From Blastococcus sp. URHD0036 (GTDB lineage Bacteria; Actinomycetota; Actinomycetes; Mycobacteriales; Geodermatophilaceae): DNA of 64,000 bases. The stretch covers positions 248,001 to 312,000 of the forward strand of contig NZ_JNIK01000015.1 of assembly GCF_000701365.1 (NCBI RefSeq). Reading direction: 5' to 3'. The translations under genes and the position numbers were made by a program. The notes under the pieces were generated by a model that was given only the letters and a program-made list of their open reading frames with translations, searched no databases and was not told where the DNA came from. The first letter of the stretch is position 1. Each line of letters begins with the position of its first letter. Of the stretch, positions 55,502 to 64,000 are shown piece after piece.

Positions 55502-55852
55502 ATGAACCTCGGCCCCCTGGAGATCGGTCTGATCATCCTGGCCGTCCTGTTGCTCTTCGGGTACAAGAAGCTGCCCGATGCCTCCCGCTCGCTCGGCCGC
55601 TCGCTGCGGATCTTCAAGGGCGAGATGAAGGGCATGAAGGACGACGACAAGGCCGCCGAGGTCCGCGCGAAGGCCCCGGCGTCCACCTCCGCCCCGCTGC
55701 GGGGCGAGATCGTGGACCCCGCGCCCGGTGACCTGACCGCGCAGCTGCGCGCCGAGCAGCTCGAGGCCGAGGCGCAGGCCGCCGAGGCGCGTGCCGCGGC
55801 GCTGCGGGCCCGGGCCGCCCAGGCCTCCGGCTCGGCCGACCCCGCGCGCTGA
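55502..55852 (+). CDS. tatA: Twin-arginine translocase subunit TatA
   Basis: 116 residues from ATG 55502, with GGAGGAG upstream. A transmembrane helix (LEIGLIILAVLLLFGYKKLPD, with the FG hinge) is followed by the amphipathic helix ASRSLGRSLRIFKGEMK and an Ala/Glu-rich cytoplasmic tail. TatA oligomers form the pathway for folded proteins. A TAGCAT hexamer overlapping the previous stop may be its own -10. Confidence 0.94.
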   Translation: MNLGPLEIGLIILAVLLLFGYKKLPDASRSLGRSLRIFKGEMKGMKDDDKAAEVRAKAPASTSAPLRGEIVDPAPGDLTAQLRAEQLEAEAQAAEARAAALRARAAQASGSADPAR

Positions 55853-55871
55853 TCCCCCCGGCACGACGACG

Positions 55872-56795
55872 GTGAGCGAGGCCGCACCTCCCCGCGCCCG
55901 CAGGCGGCGCAAGCCGCCGCGGGACGCGGCGGCGACCATGTCGCTCATCGCGCACCTGACCGAGCTGCGCAACCGGCTGGGCAAGGCGCTCTTCTTCATC
56001 CTGATCGCGACCGCCGTCGCGTTCTGGTGGTACGAGCACGGGCTCGGCGAGTTCATCCGGGCGCCCTACTGCGCGCTCGACCCCTCGCAGCGCGCCTTCG
56101 ACACCACCGACGCCGGCGACTGCGACCTCCTGGTCACCGACGTCTTCGGCGGCGCGCTGATCCGGCTGAAGATCGCGTTCATCGTCGGGATCGTGCTGTC
56201 GGCCCCGTTCTGGCTGTACCAGCTGTGGGCGTTCATCACCCCGGGGCTCAAGCGGAACGAGAAGCGGTACGGCGTCGGCTTCGTCGCCGCCTCCTCGACG
56301 CTGTTCGCCCTGGGCGCGGGCCTGGCCTACATCTCCCTGGCCAAGGGCCTGGAGCTGCTGCTGGGGCTGGCCGGCGACGGCGTGGCGATCGCCCTCACCG
56401 CGCAGGACTACATCGGCTTCGTCATCTCCCTGCTGCTGGCCTTCGGCGTGAGCTTCGAGCTGCCGCTGATCGCCGTCGCGCTCAACCTGATCGGGATCCT
56501 GAGCTACGAGGTGCTGCGCAAGGGGCGGCGGTGGATCTACTTCCTCACCATCGTCTTCGCCGCCTTCATCACCCCGACCCAGGACCCGTTCACGATGCTG
56601 CTCATGGCCGCCCCGATGTGCGTGCTGTTCGAGGTGGCCATCCAGATCGCGCGCGTGGTCGACAAGCGGCGGGCGCGCCGCGCGGCGATCGAGGGCTTCC
56701 ACGACGTCGACGACGACGAGGCATCCCCGCTCGACGCCCGTCCCACCGCGCTGGACGACGAGCCCGTCGCCGGCCCCGCCGCACCCACGCGCTGA
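55872..56795 (+). CDS. tatC: Twin-arginine translocase subunit TatC
   Basis: 307 residues from GTG 55872. MSLIAHLTELRNRL is the conserved N-terminal signal-recognition motif; six transmembrane helices follow, including FITPGLKRNEKRY and AAFITPTQDPFTMLLMAAPM. TatC binds the twin-arginine signal. The first 22 residues and last 45 are extra charged tails. 19 bases after tatA; no tatB in the window. Confidence 0.95.
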   Translation: MSEAAPPRARRRRKPPRDAAATMSLIAHLTELRNRLGKALFFILIATAVAFWWYEHGLGEFIRAPYCALDPSQRAFDTTDAGDCDLLVTDVFGGALIRLKIAFIVGIVLSAPFWLYQLWAFITPGLKRNEKRYGVGFVAASSTLFALGAGLAYISLAKGLELLLGLAGDGVAIALTAQDYIGFVISLLLAFGVSFELPLIAVALNLIGILSYEVLRKGRRWIYFLTIVFAAFITPTQDPFTMLLMAAPMCVLFEVAIQIARVVDKRRARRAAIEGFHDVDDDEASPLDARPTALDDEPVAGPAAPTR

Positions 56796-56803
56796 CCCCC
56801 GCG

Positions 56804-57712
56804 GTGGGCACCGGACTCTCCGCGGCCGTCCTGGTCAGCCCCGGCGCCGGCCGCGGACGGGCACCGGCCGCAGCCGACGCTGCGCTCGACGCCCTCCGGG
56901 CCGCCGGGGTGACGCCCCGCGTGCTGCCCGCCACCACCCGCGCCGACGCCGAGCAGCAGGCCGCCGCCGCGGTCGCCGACGGCGTGTCCGTGGTCGTCGC
57001 CGTCGGAGGTGACGGCGCCGCGCACGCCGGCCTCCAGGCGGTGGCCGGGACCCCCACCCCGCTGGCGGTCGTCCCCGCCGGCACGGGCAACGACCTGGCC
57101 CTGGCGCTCGGGGTGCCCTCCGATCCGGCGGCCGCCGCCCGCGCCGTCGCCGAGGACCTGCACGCGGGCAGCGTGCGCAGCGTCGACGCCGGGCGGACCG
57201 GCGCGCGGTGGTGGGCGACGGTGCTCTGCTGCGGGTTCGACTCCGCCGTCACCGACCGCGCCAACCGGCTGCGCTGGCCCCGCGGACCGCGGCGCTACGA
57301 CGTGGCGATCCTGGCCGAGCTGGCCCGGCTGCGGCCGCACGAGCTGACGCTCACCCTCGACGGGGAGCGGAGCACCCTGCCGGTCACCCTGGTCGCCGTC
57401 GGCAACACCGCCTGGTACGGCGGCGGCATGCGCGTCTGCCCGGCCGCCGATCCCGCCGACGGGCTCTTCCACGTCACCGTGGTGGGCCCGATCAGCCGGC
57501 GGGAGCTGATCCGCACCCGGCCGCGGCTGACCGCCGGCACGCACGTCGAGCACCCCGCGGTCACGGTGCACCGCGCCGTCCGCGTGGAGCTCGAGGCGCC
57601 CGGGCTTACCACCTACGCCGACGGCGAGCGGGTGGCGCCGCTGCCGGCGGTCGCCGAATGCGTCCCCGGCGCGCTGCGCGTCGTCGGCACCCGACCGAGG
57701 AGCGATCCGTGA
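56804..57712 (+). CDS. Diacylglycerol-kinase-family lipid kinase
   Basis: 302 residues from GTG 56804, 8 bases after tatC. The DAGK/sphingosine kinase catalytic domain is recognisable: VSPGAGRGRAP, VVVAVGGDGAAHAG, PAGTGNDLALALG, YGGGMRVCP and a late YADGE. The usual GGDGT motif reads GGDGA here. Phosphorylates a diacylglycerol-type or isoprenoid lipid; substrate not determinable. The stop overlaps the following SDR start (GTGA). Confidence 0.85.
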   Translation: MGTGLSAAVLVSPGAGRGRAPAAADAALDALRAAGVTPRVLPATTRADAEQQAAAAVADGVSVVVAVGGDGAAHAGLQAVAGTPTPLAVVPAGTGNDLALALGVPSDPAAAARAVAEDLHAGSVRSVDAGRTGARWWATVLCCGFDSAVTDRANRLRWPRGPRRYDVAILAELARLRPHELTLTLDGERSTLPVTLVAVGNTAWYGGGMRVCPAADPADGLFHVTVVGPISRRELIRTRPRLTAGTHVEHPAVTVHRAVRVELEAPGLTTYADGERVAPLPAVAECVPGALRVVGTRPRSDP

Positions 57713-58527
57713 CCGTGCCCGCCCAGGACCTGCTCAGCCTCCGCGGGAAGACCGCGATCGTCACCGGAGGCGGCACCGGCATCGGCGCGGAGACCGCCCG
57801 GATCTTCGTCCGGCACGGCATCGACGGCGTGGTGCTCGCCGCCCGTACCGAGGCCGACCTGCAGCGGGTGCGCACCGAGCTGCTCGAGCTGGGCGCGCAG
57901 GCCGGCAACCTCGGCGTCCGGGTGCTCGCCGTGCCGACCGACGTGAAGAAGGAGGACTCGGTGGTCGCCCTGGTCGAGGCGACGATCGCGGAGTTCGGCC
58001 GGGTCGACGTCCTGGTCAACAACGCCGGGGGCACCCGCATGGGGCCGCTGGAGGACACCCCCACCAAGGCGTGGGACTCGGTCTTCGACCTCAACGCCAA
58101 GGGCCCGTTCCTCTGCACCCGCGAGGCCGGCCGGCACATGATCGCCGCCGGGAGCGGCACGATCGTCAACCTGTCGTCGGGGGCCGGGGTCACCGGGGTC
58201 CGGTACGGCGCCGGCTACAGCGCCGCGAAGGCCGCCCTGCAGATGTTCACCCGCGTCACCGCCGCCGAGTGGGGCCGCCACGGGATCCGGGCCAACTGCA
58301 TCGCCGTCGGGGGGATCGCCTCCGAGCGCGCCTCGGCCGCCTGGGAGGTCGCCGGTCTCGACCAGGAGCAGCTGGGCCGGGGGACGGCGCTGGGCCGGAT
58401 CGGTGTCCCTGCCGACATCGGCAACGCGATCCTCTTCCTCGCCTCGGACGCCTCGGCCTACGTCAGCGGGCAGACCTTCTCCGTCGACGGCGGCGCGCTG
58501 CTCGGCGGCCCGCCCACCGACGACTGA
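57709..58527 (+). CDS. SDR family oxidoreductase
   Basis: 272 residues from GTG 57709 (GAGGAG 7 bases upstream), coupled to the lipid kinase gene. VTGGGTGIGAETA, NNAGG, YSAAKAALQMF and SGQTFSVDGGALL are present. It resembles peroxisomal trans-2-enoyl-CoA or 2,4-dienoyl-CoA reductase-type SDRs from its GGGTGIG start and late AVGGI segment, but this is tentative. Function within the tat-helY stretch is unclear. Confidence 0.87.
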   Translation: MTVPAQDLLSLRGKTAIVTGGGTGIGAETARIFVRHGIDGVVLAARTEADLQRVRTELLELGAQAGNLGVRVLAVPTDVKKEDSVVALVEATIAEFGRVDVLVNNAGGTRMGPLEDTPTKAWDSVFDLNAKGPFLCTREAGRHMIAAGSGTIVNLSSGAGVTGVRYGAGYSAAKAALQMFTRVTAAEWGRHGIRANCIAVGGIASERASAAWEVAGLDQEQLGRGTALGRIGVPADIGNAILFLASDASAYVSGQTFSVDGGALLGGPPTDD

Positions 58528-58712
58528 CGACGGACCCCGCTGCCCTCCACCCCTCGCGAGCGCGCGGCGGGCCCCTGCAGTGAGGCCGTCATACAACCGT
58601 TATGCCCAACATCCTCGCCGCCGGAGGCGGCCGGTCACCTCCACGAGCGGGGAAGCGGCGACGACGAGGCGGGGCCTCGGGCACTCCGGCTGAGACCGAG
58701 GGCCGCAGCGCC

Positions 58713-58718
58713 TACCGT
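58713..58718 (+). promoter_or_regulatory. Leaderless-type -10 (TACCGT) of helY
   Basis: TACCGT ends 7 bases before ATG 58726. Confidence 0.5.
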
Positions 58719-58725
58719 GGAGCCC

Positions 58726-61590
58726 ATGTCCAGCCCCGCAGAGCGGTACGCGGCTGCCCGGCGCCGGAACGCGCACCCCGCCCTCGCCGAGTTCACCGCG
58801 GAGCTCGGGTTCTCCCTGGACCCCTTCCAGGTGGAGGCCTGCGAGGCGCTCGACGAGGGCGCGGGCGTGCTGGTCTGCGCGCCGACCGGTGCCGGCAAGA
58901 CGGTGGTGGGGGAGTTCGCCGTCCACAAGGCGCTCGCCGAGGGCCGCAAGGCGTTCTACACGACGCCGATCAAGGCGCTGTCCAACCAGAAGTACGCCGA
59001 CCTGGTGCAGCGGTACGGCGCGGACAGGGTCGGCCTCCTGACCGGGGACAACGCCGTCAACGGCGACGCCCCGGTCGTCGTCATGACCACCGAGGTCCTG
59101 CGGAACATGCTCTACGCCGAGTCCCCGGCCCTGACCGGGCTCGGCTACGTCGTGATGGACGAGGTCCACTACCTCGCCGACCGGTTCCGCGGCGCGGTCT
59201 GGGAGGAGGTGATCATCCACCTGCCGCAGTCGGTCACCCTCGTCTCCCTGTCGGCGACGGTGAGCAACGCGGAGGAGTTCGCTGACTGGCTGGTCACCGT
59301 CCGCGGCCACACGAAGGTCGTCGTCAGCGAGGTGCGGCCGATCCCGCTCTGGCAGCACATGCTCGTGGGCAACCGCGTGTTCGACCTGTTCTCCCTCCGC
59401 CCCGCCGCGCACGCCGCCGAACGGGGGGAGGAGCCCCGGCAGCTCCCCACCCGCGAGCGCGGCGCGTCGGTCGTCGACCCCGAACTGGTCCGCTTCGTCC
59501 GGGAGCAGGAACGCCGGATGGACACCTGGGGCGGCGGGGGAGGGGGCAGCCGCCGGCGGGAGGGCTACGACACCCGGCCGCGGTGGCGGCCCCCGGCCCG
59601 GCCGGACGTGATCGAGCGGCTGGACCGCGCCGGCCTGCTCCCGGCGATCACCTTCGTGTTCAGCCGCAACGGCTGCGACGCCGCCGTCGACCAGTGCCTG
59701 CGCTCGGGCCTGCGGCTCACCGACGAGGCCGAGCGCGCCGAGATCGCCGCCATCGTCGACGAGCGCACCGGCTCGCTGCCCGAGCAGGACCTGCACGTCC
59801 TCGGCTTCTGGGAGTGGCGCGAGGGCCTCATGGCCGGGATCGCCGCCCACCACGCCGGCCTGGTGCCCGCCTTCAAGGAGACCGTCGAGGAGTGCTTCGT
59901 CCGCGGCCTGGTCAAGGCCGTCTTCGCCACCGAGACCCTCGCCCTGGGCATCAACATGCCCGCCCGCACCGTCGTCCTCGAGCGGCTGGTGAAGTGGAAC
60001 GGCGAGGCCCACGTCGACGTGACGCCGGGGGAGTACACCCAGCTCACCGGGCGTGCCGGGCGGCGCGGCATCGACGTCGAGGGGCACGCGGTCGTCGTCT
60101 GGGCGCCGGGCGTGGACCCCTCCGTCGTCGCCGGGCTGGCGAGCACCCGCACCTATCCGCTGAAGTCGTCGTTCCGGCCCAGCTACAACATGGCGGTCAA
60201 CCTGGTCGGCAGCTTCGGCCGGGCGCGGGCCCGCGAGCTGCTCGCGTCCTCCTTCGCCCAGTTCCAGGCCGACCGGTCGGTGGTCGGCCTCGCCCGGTCC
60301 GCGGCGCGCCACGAGCGCGACGCCGAGCGGTTCGCCGCGGAGATGTCCACCGAGGGCGGGGACGTCGCGGGCTACGTGCGGCTGCGCCGGCAGATCTCCG
60401 ACCGGGAGAAGGAGCTCTCCCGCGACTCGCAGGCCAAGAGGCGCCTGGAGGCCGCCGAGGCGCTGGCGGCGCTGCGGCCCGGGGACGTCATCCGGGTGCC
60501 CTCCGGACGGCGCCAGGGACTGGCCGTCGTCCTCGACCCCGGCGTGCCCGACGGCGGCCTGAGCGGCGACGGCGAGGCCCGCCCGCTCGTGGTGACCGAG
60601 GACAAGTGGGCCGGCCGGCTCGGCCCGATCGACTTCCCGACGCCGGTGACCGCGCTGGCCCGCGTGCGGGTGCCGCGGAACTTCAACCACCGCAGCCCGC
60701 ACGCCCGGCGCGACCTCGCGGCCACCCTGCGCAACGCCCGGGTGGAGAACGACCTCGGCGCCCGCCGGGTCAAGAACCGCTCCGTCGCCGCCGACGACCC
60801 GGTGCTCGCGGACCTGCGCCGCGCGCTGAAGGCCCACCCGGTGCACTCGCTGCCCGACCGGGAGGAGCGGGTGCGCGCGGCCGACCGGTGGCTGCGGGCG
60901 GTCTCCGAGGCCGAGGCGCTGCAGCGGCGGATGGCCGAGCGCACCGGGTCCCTCACCCGGCAGTTCGACCGCACCTGCGACGTGCTGGAGGAGCTGGGCT
61001 ACCTGGTGCCGGAGGTCGCGCCGCTGTCGCCGGCCGAGCCAGGGGAGGTGGCGACGGTCGAGGACACCCCGGTGGTGACCGACGAGGGCCGCCGACTGTC
61101 GCGCATCTGGTCCGAGGCGGACCTGCTGGTCGCTGAGTGCCTGCGCGCGGGGGCCTGGCGCGGACTGACGCCGGCGGAGCTGGCCGCGGTCGTCTCCACG
61201 GTGGTGTTCGAGGCCCGGCGGGAGACGCCGGCCCAGCCCGCCGTCCCGGCCGGGAAGGTGGCCACCACGATCGCCGAGATGCGGCGGATCCGCTCCCGGC
61301 TGCTGGACGTCGAGGTCGACCACGGCGTCCCGCAGACCCGCGACCTCGACCTGGGGTTCGCCTGGGCGGCCTACCGCTGGGCCGACGGGCAGGACCTCGA
61401 CCGGGTGCTCGCCGGCGCCGAGCAGGCCGGCACGGAGCTGTCGGGTGGCGACTTCGTCCGCTGGGCGCGGATGCTGCTCGACCTTCTCGACCAGCTCGGC
61501 AAGGGCGCCGACGACGTCGTGGCGGCGACCGCACGGGCGGCGGTCACCCGCGTCCGCCGCGGGGTGGTGGCCGTCGCCGTCAGCGGCTGA
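58726..61590 (+). CDS. helY: Ski2/Mtr4-like DEVH-box helicase HelY
   Basis: 954 residues from ATG 58726. Walker A APTGAGKT near 51, DEVH box ([11 protein letters not shown]) near 143, [10 protein letters not shown] motif [17 protein letters not shown] motif V and [12 protein letters not shown] motif VI. A helical linker and a C-terminal DSHCT domain follow. An Arg/Gly-rich insertion (about 266-285) after the second half of RecA-1 carries a GGGGGGS run. Probably RNA helicase in RNA processing. The ATG 9 bases earlier would lie inside the leaderless spacer, so it is not used. Confidence 0.92.
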   Translation: MSSPAERYAAARRRNAHPALAEFTAELGFSLDPFQVEACEALDEGAGVLVCAPTGAGKTVVGEFAVHKALAEGRKAFYTTPIKALSNQKYADLVQRYGADRVGLLTGDNAVNGDAPVVVMTTEVLRNMLYAESPALTGLGYVVMDEVHYLADRFRGAVWEEVIIHLPQSVTLVSLSATVSNAEEFADWLVTVRGHTKVVVSEVRPIPLWQHMLVGNRVFDLFSLRPAAHAAERGEEPRQLPTRERGASVVDPELVRFVREQERRMDTWGGGGGGSRRREGYDTRPRWRPPARPDVIERLDRAGLLPAITFVFSRNGCDAAVDQCLRSGLRLTDEAERAEIAAIVDERTGSLPEQDLHVLGFWEWREGLMAGIAAHHAGLVPAFKETVEECFVRGLVKAVFATETLALGINMPARTVVLERLVKWNGEAHVDVTPGEYTQLTGRAGRRGIDVEGHAVVVWAPGVDPSVVAGLASTRTYPLKSSFRPSYNMAVNLVGSFGRARARELLASSFAQFQADRSVVGLARSAARHERDAERFAAEMSTEGGDVAGYVRLRRQISDREKELSRDSQAKRRLEAAEALAALRPGDVIRVPSGRRQGLAVVLDPGVPDGGLSGDGEARPLVVTEDKWAGRLGPIDFPTPVTALARVRVPRNFNHRSPHARRDLAATLRNARVENDLGARRVKNRSVAADDPVLADLRRALKAHPVHSLPDREERVRAADRWLRAVSEAEALQRRMAERTGSLTRQFDRTCDVLEELGYLVPEVAPLSPAEPGEVATVEDTPVVTDEGRRLSRIWSEADLLVAECLRAGAWRGLTPAELAAVVSTVVFEARRETPAQPAVPAGKVATTIAEMRRIRSRLLDVEVDHGVPQTRDLDLGFAWAAYRWADGQDLDRVLAGAEQAGTELSGGDFVRWARMLLDLLDQLGKGADDVVAATARAAVTRVRRGVVAVAVSG

Positions 61591-61637
61591 CGGGCCGGCT
61601 CCGGCCGTCCAGCGCGCCGGAGGCCCGCCTACGGCAC

Positions 61638-61662
61638 GGCGGTGGGGCAGAATGCCACCGCC
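61638..61662 (+). terminator. Hairpin between helY and the YGQ-repeat gene
   Basis: GGCGGTGG and CCACCGCC form a perfect 8-bp stem with a 9-base loop, 48 bases after helY. A CAGAAT -10-like hexamer lies in the loop, so it could equally be part of the next promoter. Confidence 0.4.
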
Positions 61663-61717
61663 TGCGCACCGCGGGCCACGGCGACCAGCGCCAGACACCG
61701 TCCGACCGGGAGCGACG

Positions 61718-62347
61718 ATGACCAACCCACCGCAGGGTGGCAACCAGCCGGGGCAGTACGGGCAGCCGGGCCAGCAGCCGGGGCAGCCCTCGTACGGCCA
61801 GCCGGCGCCCGGTGGGTACGGCAACCAGCCCTCCTACGGCCAGCCCGGCTACGGGCAGCCGGCCCAGCCCCAGTACGGCCAGCCCGGCCAAGGCCAGCCG
61901 CAGTACGGCCAGCCCGGCTACGGGCAGCCGGGTCAGCCGGCCTACGGCCAGCCCCAGTACGGCCAGCCCGGTCAGTACGGCCAGCAGCAGTACGGCCAGC
62001 CCGGCTACGGGCAGCAGTACGGCCAGCAGCCGCCGACGAAGAAGTCGCGGACCGGCCTGATCGTCGGCCTCGCCCTGCTCGCCCTCGTGATCGTGGTCGC
62101 GGCGGTCGTCCTGCCGCTGACCGTGTTCAAGAAGACGGTGCTCGACCCCGACGCGGTCAGCCGCGACGTCGGCCAGCAGTTCCAGGAGCAGAACGACCTG
62201 GAGCTCAGCGACCTGGACTGCCCCGAGCTGGAGGTCGAGGTCGACGCCGACTACCAGTGCTCGGCCACCGTGGAGGGCGAGCCGACGACGATCACGATCG
62301 TGATCACCAGCGACGACGGCGACTACACCTGGAACGAGACCTCGTAG
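61718..62347 (+). CDS. DUF4333 membrane protein with a YGQ-repeat disordered N-terminus
   Basis: 209 residues from ATG 61718 (GGGAG upstream). Residues 1-105 are Gly/Gln/Pro/Tyr-only low complexity, with 13 YGQ triplets. A basic stop (KKSR), one transmembrane helix (about 113-136) and an extracytoplasmic DUF4333 domain follow; Cys168 and Cys181 are placed to form its disulfide. The orientation puts the repeat in the cytoplasm. Function unknown; proteins of this layout are common in actinobacteria. Confidence 0.82.
   Translation: MTNPPQGGNQPGQYGQPGQQPGQPSYGQPAPGGYGNQPSYGQPGYGQPAQPQYGQPGQGQPQYGQPGYGQPGQPAYGQPQYGQPGQYGQQQYGQPGYGQQYGQQPPTKKSRTGLIVGLALLALVIVVAAVVLPLTVFKKTVLDPDAVSRDVGQQFQEQNDLELSDLDCPELEVEVDADYQCSATVEGEPTTITIVITSDDGDYTWNETS
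61740..62033 (+). repeat. Coding tandem repeat (YGQPG units)
   Basis: Imperfect units of TACGGCCAGCCC, with TACGGGCAG variants, encode the YGQP-rich tract. Such tracts vary in length by slippage. Confidence 0.8.
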
Positions 62348-62352
62348 CCGGT

Positions 62353-62386
62353 CCGGCCGGCGCGCTCAGCCGAGCGCGTCGGCCGG
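62353..62386. terminator. Bidirectional hairpin between convergent genes
   Basis: Arms of 15 bases (62353-62367 and 62372-62386) pair with one G-T around AGCC, 5 bases after the DUF4333 stop. It overlaps the last codons of the leftward exonuclease gene. Confidence 0.65.
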
Positions 62387-63292
62387 CCAGCCGAGCACCG
62401 CGGCCATGCGGCGCACCGAGGACTCGATCCCGTGCGTCGCGGCCAGCTCGGCGAGCGTCGCCGGATCGGCCGGCCGCCGGGCCAGCGCGCCGTCCACGGC
62501 CGGCATGTCGATGTCCGTGGCCACCGCCACCACGACCGGCGCGGCGTCCAGGTACTCGCCGCCGGCGTGCAGCCGCTTCAGCACCGCCGCCGTCAGCGGC
62601 GCCTTCGGGACGACGGTGCGTGCCGCCGCCGCCCGGATCGCGGCGAGGTCCCCGAACTCGGTGATCAGCGCGGCCGCGGTCTTCGCGCCGATCCCGTTCA
62701 CGCCCGGCAGGCCGTCGCTCGGGTCGCCCCGGAGGACGGCGAAGTCGGCGTAGGCCCGGCCGGGGATCCCGTACTTCGCCGCCACCGCTCCCTCGTCGAC
62801 GACCTCGATGTCGTTGATCCCCCGGTTGGTGTAGAGGACCCGCACCCCGCGCGCGTCGTCGACCAGCTGGAACAGGTCGCGATCGCCGGTGACCACGTCG
62901 ACCGGGCCGCGCGCCCGGGTGGCCAGCGTGCCGATCACGTCGTCGGCCTCGTAGCCGGGCGCGCCCACCCGGGCCAGACCGGCCGCCGCGAGGACCTCCA
63001 CCAGCACCGGCACCTGCGGGCCCAGTTCGTCGGGCACCTCCTCGCCGCCCTCGGGGGCCTGGCGGTGCGCCTTGTAGGACGGCAGCGCCTCTACGCGGAA
63101 CGCCGGCCGCCAGTCGTCGTCCCAGCAGGCCACCCAGCGGTCGGGCCGGTGCGCGGCGATCAGCCGGGCGGACATGTCGAGGAAGCCGCGGACGGCGTTG
63201 ACCGGACGACCGTCGGGCGAGGTCACGCTCGTCGGCACGCCGTAGAAGGCTCGGAAGTACAGGCTGGCCGCGTCCAGCAGCATCGTCGTCAC
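62366..63292 (-). CDS. 5'-3' exonuclease (PolA N-terminal-domain/FEN-like)
   Basis: 308 residues from GTG 63292 (ATG 63283 possible). LLDAASLYFRAFYG, EADDVIGTLA, VTGDRDLFQL and GDPSDGLPGVNGIGAKTA are the metal-binding and helix-3-turn-helix elements of the FEN family. It lacks the polymerase part of PolA. Processes flaps or RNA primers. Synteny with mycobacterial Rv2090. Divergent from the Xaa-Pro peptidase gene. Confidence 0.9.
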   Translation of the reverse strand: MTTMLLDAASLYFRAFYGVPTSVTSPDGRPVNAVRGFLDMSARLIAAHRPDRWVACWDDDWRPAFRVEALPSYKAHRQAPEGGEEVPDELGPQVPVLVEVLAAAGLARVGAPGYEADDVIGTLATRARGPVDVVTGDRDLFQLVDDARGVRVLYTNRGINDIEVVDEGAVAAKYGIPGRAYADFAVLRGDPSDGLPGVNGIGAKTAAALITEFGDLAAIRAAAARTVVPKAPLTAAVLKRLHAGGEYLDAAPVVVAVATDIDMPAVDGALARRPADPATLAELAATHGIESSVRRMAAVLGWPADALG

Positions 63293-63300
63293 GACCCGGG

Positions 63301-63306
63301 ACGGTA
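63301..63306 (-). promoter_or_regulatory. Leaderless-type -10 (TACCGT) of the exonuclease gene
   Basis: Minus-strand TACCGT ends 8 bases before GTG 63292. Confidence 0.45.
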
Positions 63307-63348
63307 ACGGCTCCGGTAACTGGCTCGGGATCGGTCGTGCCCCACGGA

Positions 63349-63354
63349 TAGTCT
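63349..63354 (+). promoter_or_regulatory. Leaderless-type -10 (TAGTCT) of the M24 peptidase gene
   Basis: TAGTCT ends 6 bases before GTG 63361. Confidence 0.5.
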
Positions 63355-63360
63355 CCGACC

Positions 63361-64000
63361 GTGGGCAGCGACGCGGGGGGACTGGTGACGATCGAGCGGG
63401 TGCATGCCGCGCGGGACGTGGCGGAGGAGGTGGGGCTCGACCTCCTGGTGCTGACGCCGGGGTCGGACCTGCGCTACCTCAGCGGCTACCACGCGCACGC
63501 CATGGAGCGGTTGACCGCGCTGGTGGTCCCGCGCCGCGGCGAACCGTTCCTCGTCGTGCCGCGGCTGGAGGCGCCGATGGTGGGCGCGAGCCCGGCCGGT
63601 GCGCTGGACCTGGAGGTCCTCGCCTGGGACGAGACCGACGACGCCTTCGCGCTGCTCGCCCGCGCGGCGTCCGACCGGCTGGGCTCGGCTCCGGCGCGGG
63701 TCGCGGTCGGGTCGCGTACCTGGGCCGAGCACGCACTCGGGGTGCAGCGGGCGCTGCCCGGCTCCGCACTGGAGCTGGCCGGCCCGGTCCTGGACCGGCT
63801 GCGGATGGTCAAGACCCCCGCCGAGGTCGAGGAGCTGGCCGCCGCCGGCGCCGCGATCGACCGGGTGCACGCGCGGATGGCCGACCTGCTCCGGGTGGGG
63901 CGCAGCGAGGCGGAGGTGGGCGCCGACATCGCGGCCGCGATCCTCGCCGAGGGGCACGTGGCGGTGGACTTCACGATCGTCGGCTCCGGCCCCAACGGCG
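63361..64000 (+). CDS. M24 family Xaa-Pro peptidase, N-terminal part (cut by window end)
   Basis: The frame opens at GTG 63361 and runs off the window after 213 codons. The creatinase-like N-terminal domain is visible: LLVLTPGSDLRYLSGYHAHAMERLTALVVP, LRMVKTPAEVEELAAAGAAIDRVHARM, and the beginning of the pita-bread domain with VDFTIVGSGPNG. The metal ligands are beyond the end. By synteny this is the mycobacterial pepE (Rv2089c) counterpart. Leaderless start; divergent from the exonuclease gene. Confidence 0.88.
   Translation, partial: MGSDAGGLVTIERVHAARDVAEEVGLDLLVLTPGSDLRYLSGYHAHAMERLTALVVPRRGEPFLVVPRLEAPMVGASPAGALDLEVLAWDETDDAFALLARAASDRLGSAPARVAVGSRTWAEHALGVQRALPGSALELAGPVLDRLRMVKTPAEVEELAAAGAAIDRVHARMADLLRVGRSEAEVGADIAAAILAEGHVAVDFTIVGSGPNG

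Noticed and set aside
58600-61824. 1074-codon open frame antisense to helY
   Set aside because: The helY frame has complete helicase motifs; the opposite frame has none.
61740-62033. CRISPR array
   Set aside because: The repeat is in frame, encodes YGQP units, and has no unique spacers.

Overview
The window is very GC-rich, densely coding actinobacterial chromosome. It carries mycothiol biosynthesis (mshC), a mycothiol-dependent maleylpyruvate-isomerase-type enzyme, and a full Pup-proteasome locus (mpa, dop, pup, prcB, prcA, pafA, pafB, pafC). From base composition, gene order and the gene types, I infer a Geodermatophilaceae-like organism (Blastococcus, Modestobacter or Geodermatophilus). 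No database search was possible. The gene order uppP - histidine phosphatase - DUF3090 - SCO1664-like - mshC ... PAC2 - metH ... RecB-like nuclease - trmI - mpa - dop - pup - prcB - prcA ... pafA - pafB - pafC - tatA - tatC ... helY - 5'-3' exonuclease - Xaa-Pro peptidase matches, from memory, the Mycobacterium tuberculosis stretch Rv2136c to Rv2089c. This is therefore a conserved actinobacterial backbone into which lineage-specific blocks are inserted.

Layout. 1-6 kb: end of a P-type ATPase, a tRNA-Leu, small membrane proteins, an M20 peptidase, an SDR and a methyltransferase. 6-10.5 kb: a DUF2470 protein behind a strong candidate iron box, then an overlapping hydrolase / RecD-like helicase / aldo-keto reductase operon. 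10.6-22.7 kb: uppP through mshC, dgt, PAC2 and metH. 22.7-27.1 kb: amidohydrolase, M20 dipeptidase, class II glutamine amidotransferase, DUF1028. 27.1-37.6 kb: an acyl-CoA catabolic island (TetR regulator, two amidohydrolase-fold proteins, a fused double acyl-CoA dehydrogenase, crotonase, two SDRs, acyl-CoA ligase, small partner protein, thioesterase). 37.7-41.9 kb: HAD phosphatase, HtaA-like protein, mycothiol-dependent enzyme, ArsR regulator, a very small P450-like protein and a PEP-mutase-family enzyme. 41.9-55.2 kb: RecB-like nuclease, trmI and the proteasome locus, with an endonuclease VII-type gene between pup and prcB. 55.2-64 kb: tatA, tatC, lipid kinase, SDR, helY, a YGQ-repeat membrane protein, 5'-3' exonuclease and the start of an M24 peptidase.

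Working together: Dop deamidates the C-terminal Gln of Pup, PafA ligates Pup to lysines, Mpa unfolds the tagged protein and PrcA/PrcB degrade it, while PafB/PafC are the linked WYL transcription factors. The catabolic island probably activates (FadD), oxidises (double FadE), hydrates (crotonase), dehydrogenates (SDRs) and releases (thioesterase) an unidentified acid. Two near-identical palindromes at its promoters probably bind the adjacent TetR protein.

A window-wide feature is promoter layout: about two dozen genes have a [T/C]ANNNT hexamer ending 6-8 nt before the start codon and no Shine-Dalgarno sequence, which predicts leaderless mRNAs. There is no sign of prophage, IS element, CRISPR array or integration site.
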